The position numbers were made by a program, and so were the translations under genes. Shown piece by piece: positions 29,821-31,760 of a stretch of DNA of 31,760 nt (position 1 is its first letter; every line of letters begins with the position of its first letter). Below the pieces are notes generated by a model. It was not told the DNA's origin, did not search any database, and saw only the letters and a list, made by a program, of their open reading frames with translations. The stretch is from a virus. The stretch is from IMG/VR virus record IMGVR_UViG_3300037245_003811, positions 1 through 31,760 of that record; one strand, 5' to 3'.

Positions 29821-31760
29821 ATGGCAAGTACAAATAACAATGTGGGCAATTTTTTAAATTATACTAATCTAACATATGACGAAATAAAAAGTGATATTTC
29901 TGATAGATTAAATGCTGATTCAAGATTTGAAAATTTTATGGAAAGTTCGATATCTCAGACTATAATTGAAATATTTTCTGCGACAACTGATTTAACAAAC
30001 TATTATCTTGAAAGAAGAGCTGAAGAACAATTTTTTGACACTGCACGATTGCAATCATCAGTTATACTTTTAGCTAAAATATTGGGTTATATTGTAACGA
30101 GACCTATTCCAGCTTCTTCATCTATTCAAATAATAATAAAAGGTCCACTTCCAGCAGGGTTAGCAGCCGGTGATGAAGTTTATTTTCCGAAATATACAAC
30201 AAAATTTCAACATCAAGGTTATCCTTATGTTTTAGTTAAAACATCTAAATATACTTTTATACAAGATGATATATCGAATGGTATTAGTCCTGATTGGTCA
30301 AAGACAATTAGTGTAGCAATTACTAATCAGACAGATGTACAGCTTAATGAATTTGGAAACATTCCATTATCTGCAACAGAAGCTATCGAAATAATTCAAG
30401 GTGAAATAACAGTTCAAGAATTTCCTGGTAGTTCAAATGTACAGGCCGGAAAAATATTTCAAAAATATTCAATTCCAGATTTTTCATTCTCGAATTTATA
30501 TGGTGATACTGATTATAGTTATGATGAAGAAACATCAACATATAATCTTTTAGATGGTTTAACTAAAATTGGAGTTGGTCCAGATCAATCAACGGCACTT
30601 GATAATGAAGATAATTTATTTACAATTGATAGACGATCATTATTAACATCAGATTTAGTTTTAGCACAAACACAAACAGCAGTAGTACCGCAAGTATGTT
30701 TATTAAGAACACAGCCAAATACTGAAGTAGAATTATTATTTGGTGACAATATTATATCAACAATTGGTGCTAGAACTACATCAGATAATATATATGTTCA
30801 ATATTTTTCTACTGAGGGATCTGCACCAAATAAAGTAGGTGTATATTCAGAACTTATTCAAACAAGTAATACATTTGACATAATCGGAAAACCAACAGTT
30901 TTAATTACCAATAATCTTGAATTTAGATTAAATAGTAATATTGTTGGTGGTGCTGATATGGAGAGTATAGATTCTATTAAAGTAAATGCACCTTCTTTAT
31001 TTTATTCTCTTGATAGATTGGTTTCAAAAAGTGATTATATTTCTTATTTAAAATCATTAACATCACCAATTGTTGTCAATAATGCTTTAGCGTGGGGCGA
31101 ACAAGAAGAAGTTGAAAATTTAAATGCAGATGGAAATAATATTACTGCATTAGTAAAATTGTTTAATATTGTGTTTTTCTCAGTTCTTGGAGATTTATAT
31201 AATTTACCTACTGACGGTGAATATTATGCGAAAGATTTAACAACTTCAGCAGGTGATGATTATGTTTCAACAGTTTTAGAAGGTAATTATTTTAAATCTG
31301 TTGATAAGAATCCGGCATTTGGTGAACAAACATATTTTAATATATATGTTAAGCAATCAACTACAAGTTGTGGTGGTGGCGTTATTGAAGTATTAAATGA
31401 ACAAGAAAGTTTAAATGCTATTCCTAATGTAAAAAAAGTAATTGACAAGCTTCAAAACAGAGCACAAATCACAACTAAAAATATTTACATGTCACCAATC
31501 ATCCAACAATTCAATATCGGTGGAGATGTTTATTTAAAAAATCTTACAAGTATTAATGATTTGAGATTAAGAATAAATAATCAAATTTATGATTTTTTAA
31601 ATAATAATGCAGATTTTAATGTGCCGGTATTTGTATCTAACATCGTAGAAATTATAGAGAACAACAGAGAAGTTATCAATGCAGATATTTCTTTCGAACC
31701 TCTCCCTGTAACATCAGGTACATATACTCCGGTGACAGATCTATCTACAGACCCTGACAT
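29821..31760 (+). CDS. gp6: Baseplate wedge protein gp6, 3' end outside window
   Basis: A reading frame from ATG 29821 with ribosome site GGGAG, open to the right edge (646 complete codons). T4 gp6 has 660 residues, so only a short part may be missing. N-terminal FLNYTNLTYDEIKSDISDRL and SQTIIEIFSATTDLTNYYLE then RRAEEQFFDTARLQSSVILL, AKILGYIVTRPIPASSSI is the gp6 (baseplate J-like) signature. The C-terminus has NIYMSPIIQQFNIGGDVYLK and ADFNVPVFVSNIVEIIENNR. gp6 dimers form the wedge ring around the hub and carry gp25 and gp53. It begins 18 bases after gp25. Confidence 0.93.
   Translation, partial: MASTNNNVGNFLNYTNLTYDEIKSDISDRLNADSRFENFMESSISQTIIEIFSATTDLTNYYLERRAEEQFFDTARLQSSVILLAKILGYIVTRPIPASSSIQIIIKGPLPAGLAAGDEVYFPKYTTKFQHQGYPYVLVKTSKYTFIQDDISNGISPDWSKTISVAITNQTDVQLNEFGNIPLSATEAIEIIQGEITVQEFPGSSNVQAGKIFQKYSIPDFSFSNLYGDTDYSYDEETSTYNLLDGLTKIGVGPDQSTALDNEDNLFTIDRRSLLTSDLVLAQTQTAVVPQVCLLRTQPNTEVELLFGDNIISTIGARTTSDNIYVQYFSTEGSAPNKVGVYSELIQTSNTFDIIGKPTVLITNNLEFRLNSNIVGGADMESIDSIKVNAPSLFYSLDRLVSKSDYISYLKSLTSPIVVNNALAWGEQEEVENLNADGNNITALVKLFNIVFFSVLGDLYNLPTDGEYYAKDLTTSAGDDYVSTVLEGNYFKSVDKNPAFGEQTYFNIYVKQSTTSCGGGVIEVLNEQESLNAIPNVKKVIDKLQNRAQITTKNIYMSPIIQQFNIGGDVYLKNLTSINDLRLRINNQIYDFLNNNADFNVPVFVSNIVEIIENNREVINADISFEPLPVTSGTYTPVTDLSTDPD

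Overview
This window is a virion-structure cluster of an AT-rich, T4-like contractile-tail phage (myovirus). The evidence is a nearly complete set of recognisable T4-family head, neck, tail and baseplate proteins, plus repeated copies of the octamer TATAAATA, the T4 late-promoter element, 24-90 bases before genes. The AT-richness, divergent sequences and compact gene set suggest a marine T4-like lineage outside the close T-even group. The host cannot be read from this window. I saw no tRNA gene, CRISPR array, insertion sequence or integration gene.

Layout. Positions 1-4060 hold the end of a small gene and a late operon of probable fibre or adhesin proteins: a 113-aa protein, a 598-aa beta-rich protein and a 564-aa protein ending in an SGNH/GDSL hydrolase domain. 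Positions 4074-6033 hold small accessory genes: a His-rich protein with a capsid-targeting-like N-terminus, an unknown, a thioredoxin, an unknown carrying the same targeting-like peptide at its C-terminus, and an unknown. Positions 6071-11333 are the head module: portal gp20, an acidic protein, prohead protease gp21, a small helical protein, scaffold gp22 and major capsid gp23. Positions 11425-13970 hold a charge-split basic protein, neck protein gp14, neck protein gp13 on the opposite strand, and an HNH endonuclease. Positions 14008-17359 hold sheath terminator gp15, small terminase gp16, a small unknown and large terminase gp17. Positions 17483-20671 hold sheath gp18, tube gp19 and a second tube-like protein. 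Positions 20720-31760 hold the baseplate and tail-assembly module: a gp26-like protein, an overlapping small ORF, a tape measure, a gp48-like protein, gp53, a gp27-like hub, a gp5-like spike without lysozyme, three unknowns, gp25, and gp6 running off the right edge.

How it works together. gp22, gp21 and gp23 build and mature the prohead on the gp20 portal. gp16 and gp17 package DNA. gp13 and gp14 close the head and gp15 caps the tail. gp18 and gp19 form the sheath and tube on a baseplate of gp6, gp25, gp53, the gp27-like hub and the gp5-like spike. Transcription appears to be divided by TATAAATA promoters and a few hairpin terminators, found after gp23, after gp18 and before gp21.

Most interesting points: a shared FKxFYTE peptide on otherwise unrelated proteins, resembling the T4 capsid-targeting sequence and the gp21 cleavage site; a protein that looks built as an acidic propeptide plus a very basic DNA-binding body; the relocated, inverted gp13 with its own reverse late promoter beside an HNH gene; a possible +1 frameshift joining the gp26-like gene to the overlapping ORF; and a C-terminal module shared by two neighbouring baseplate-region genes.
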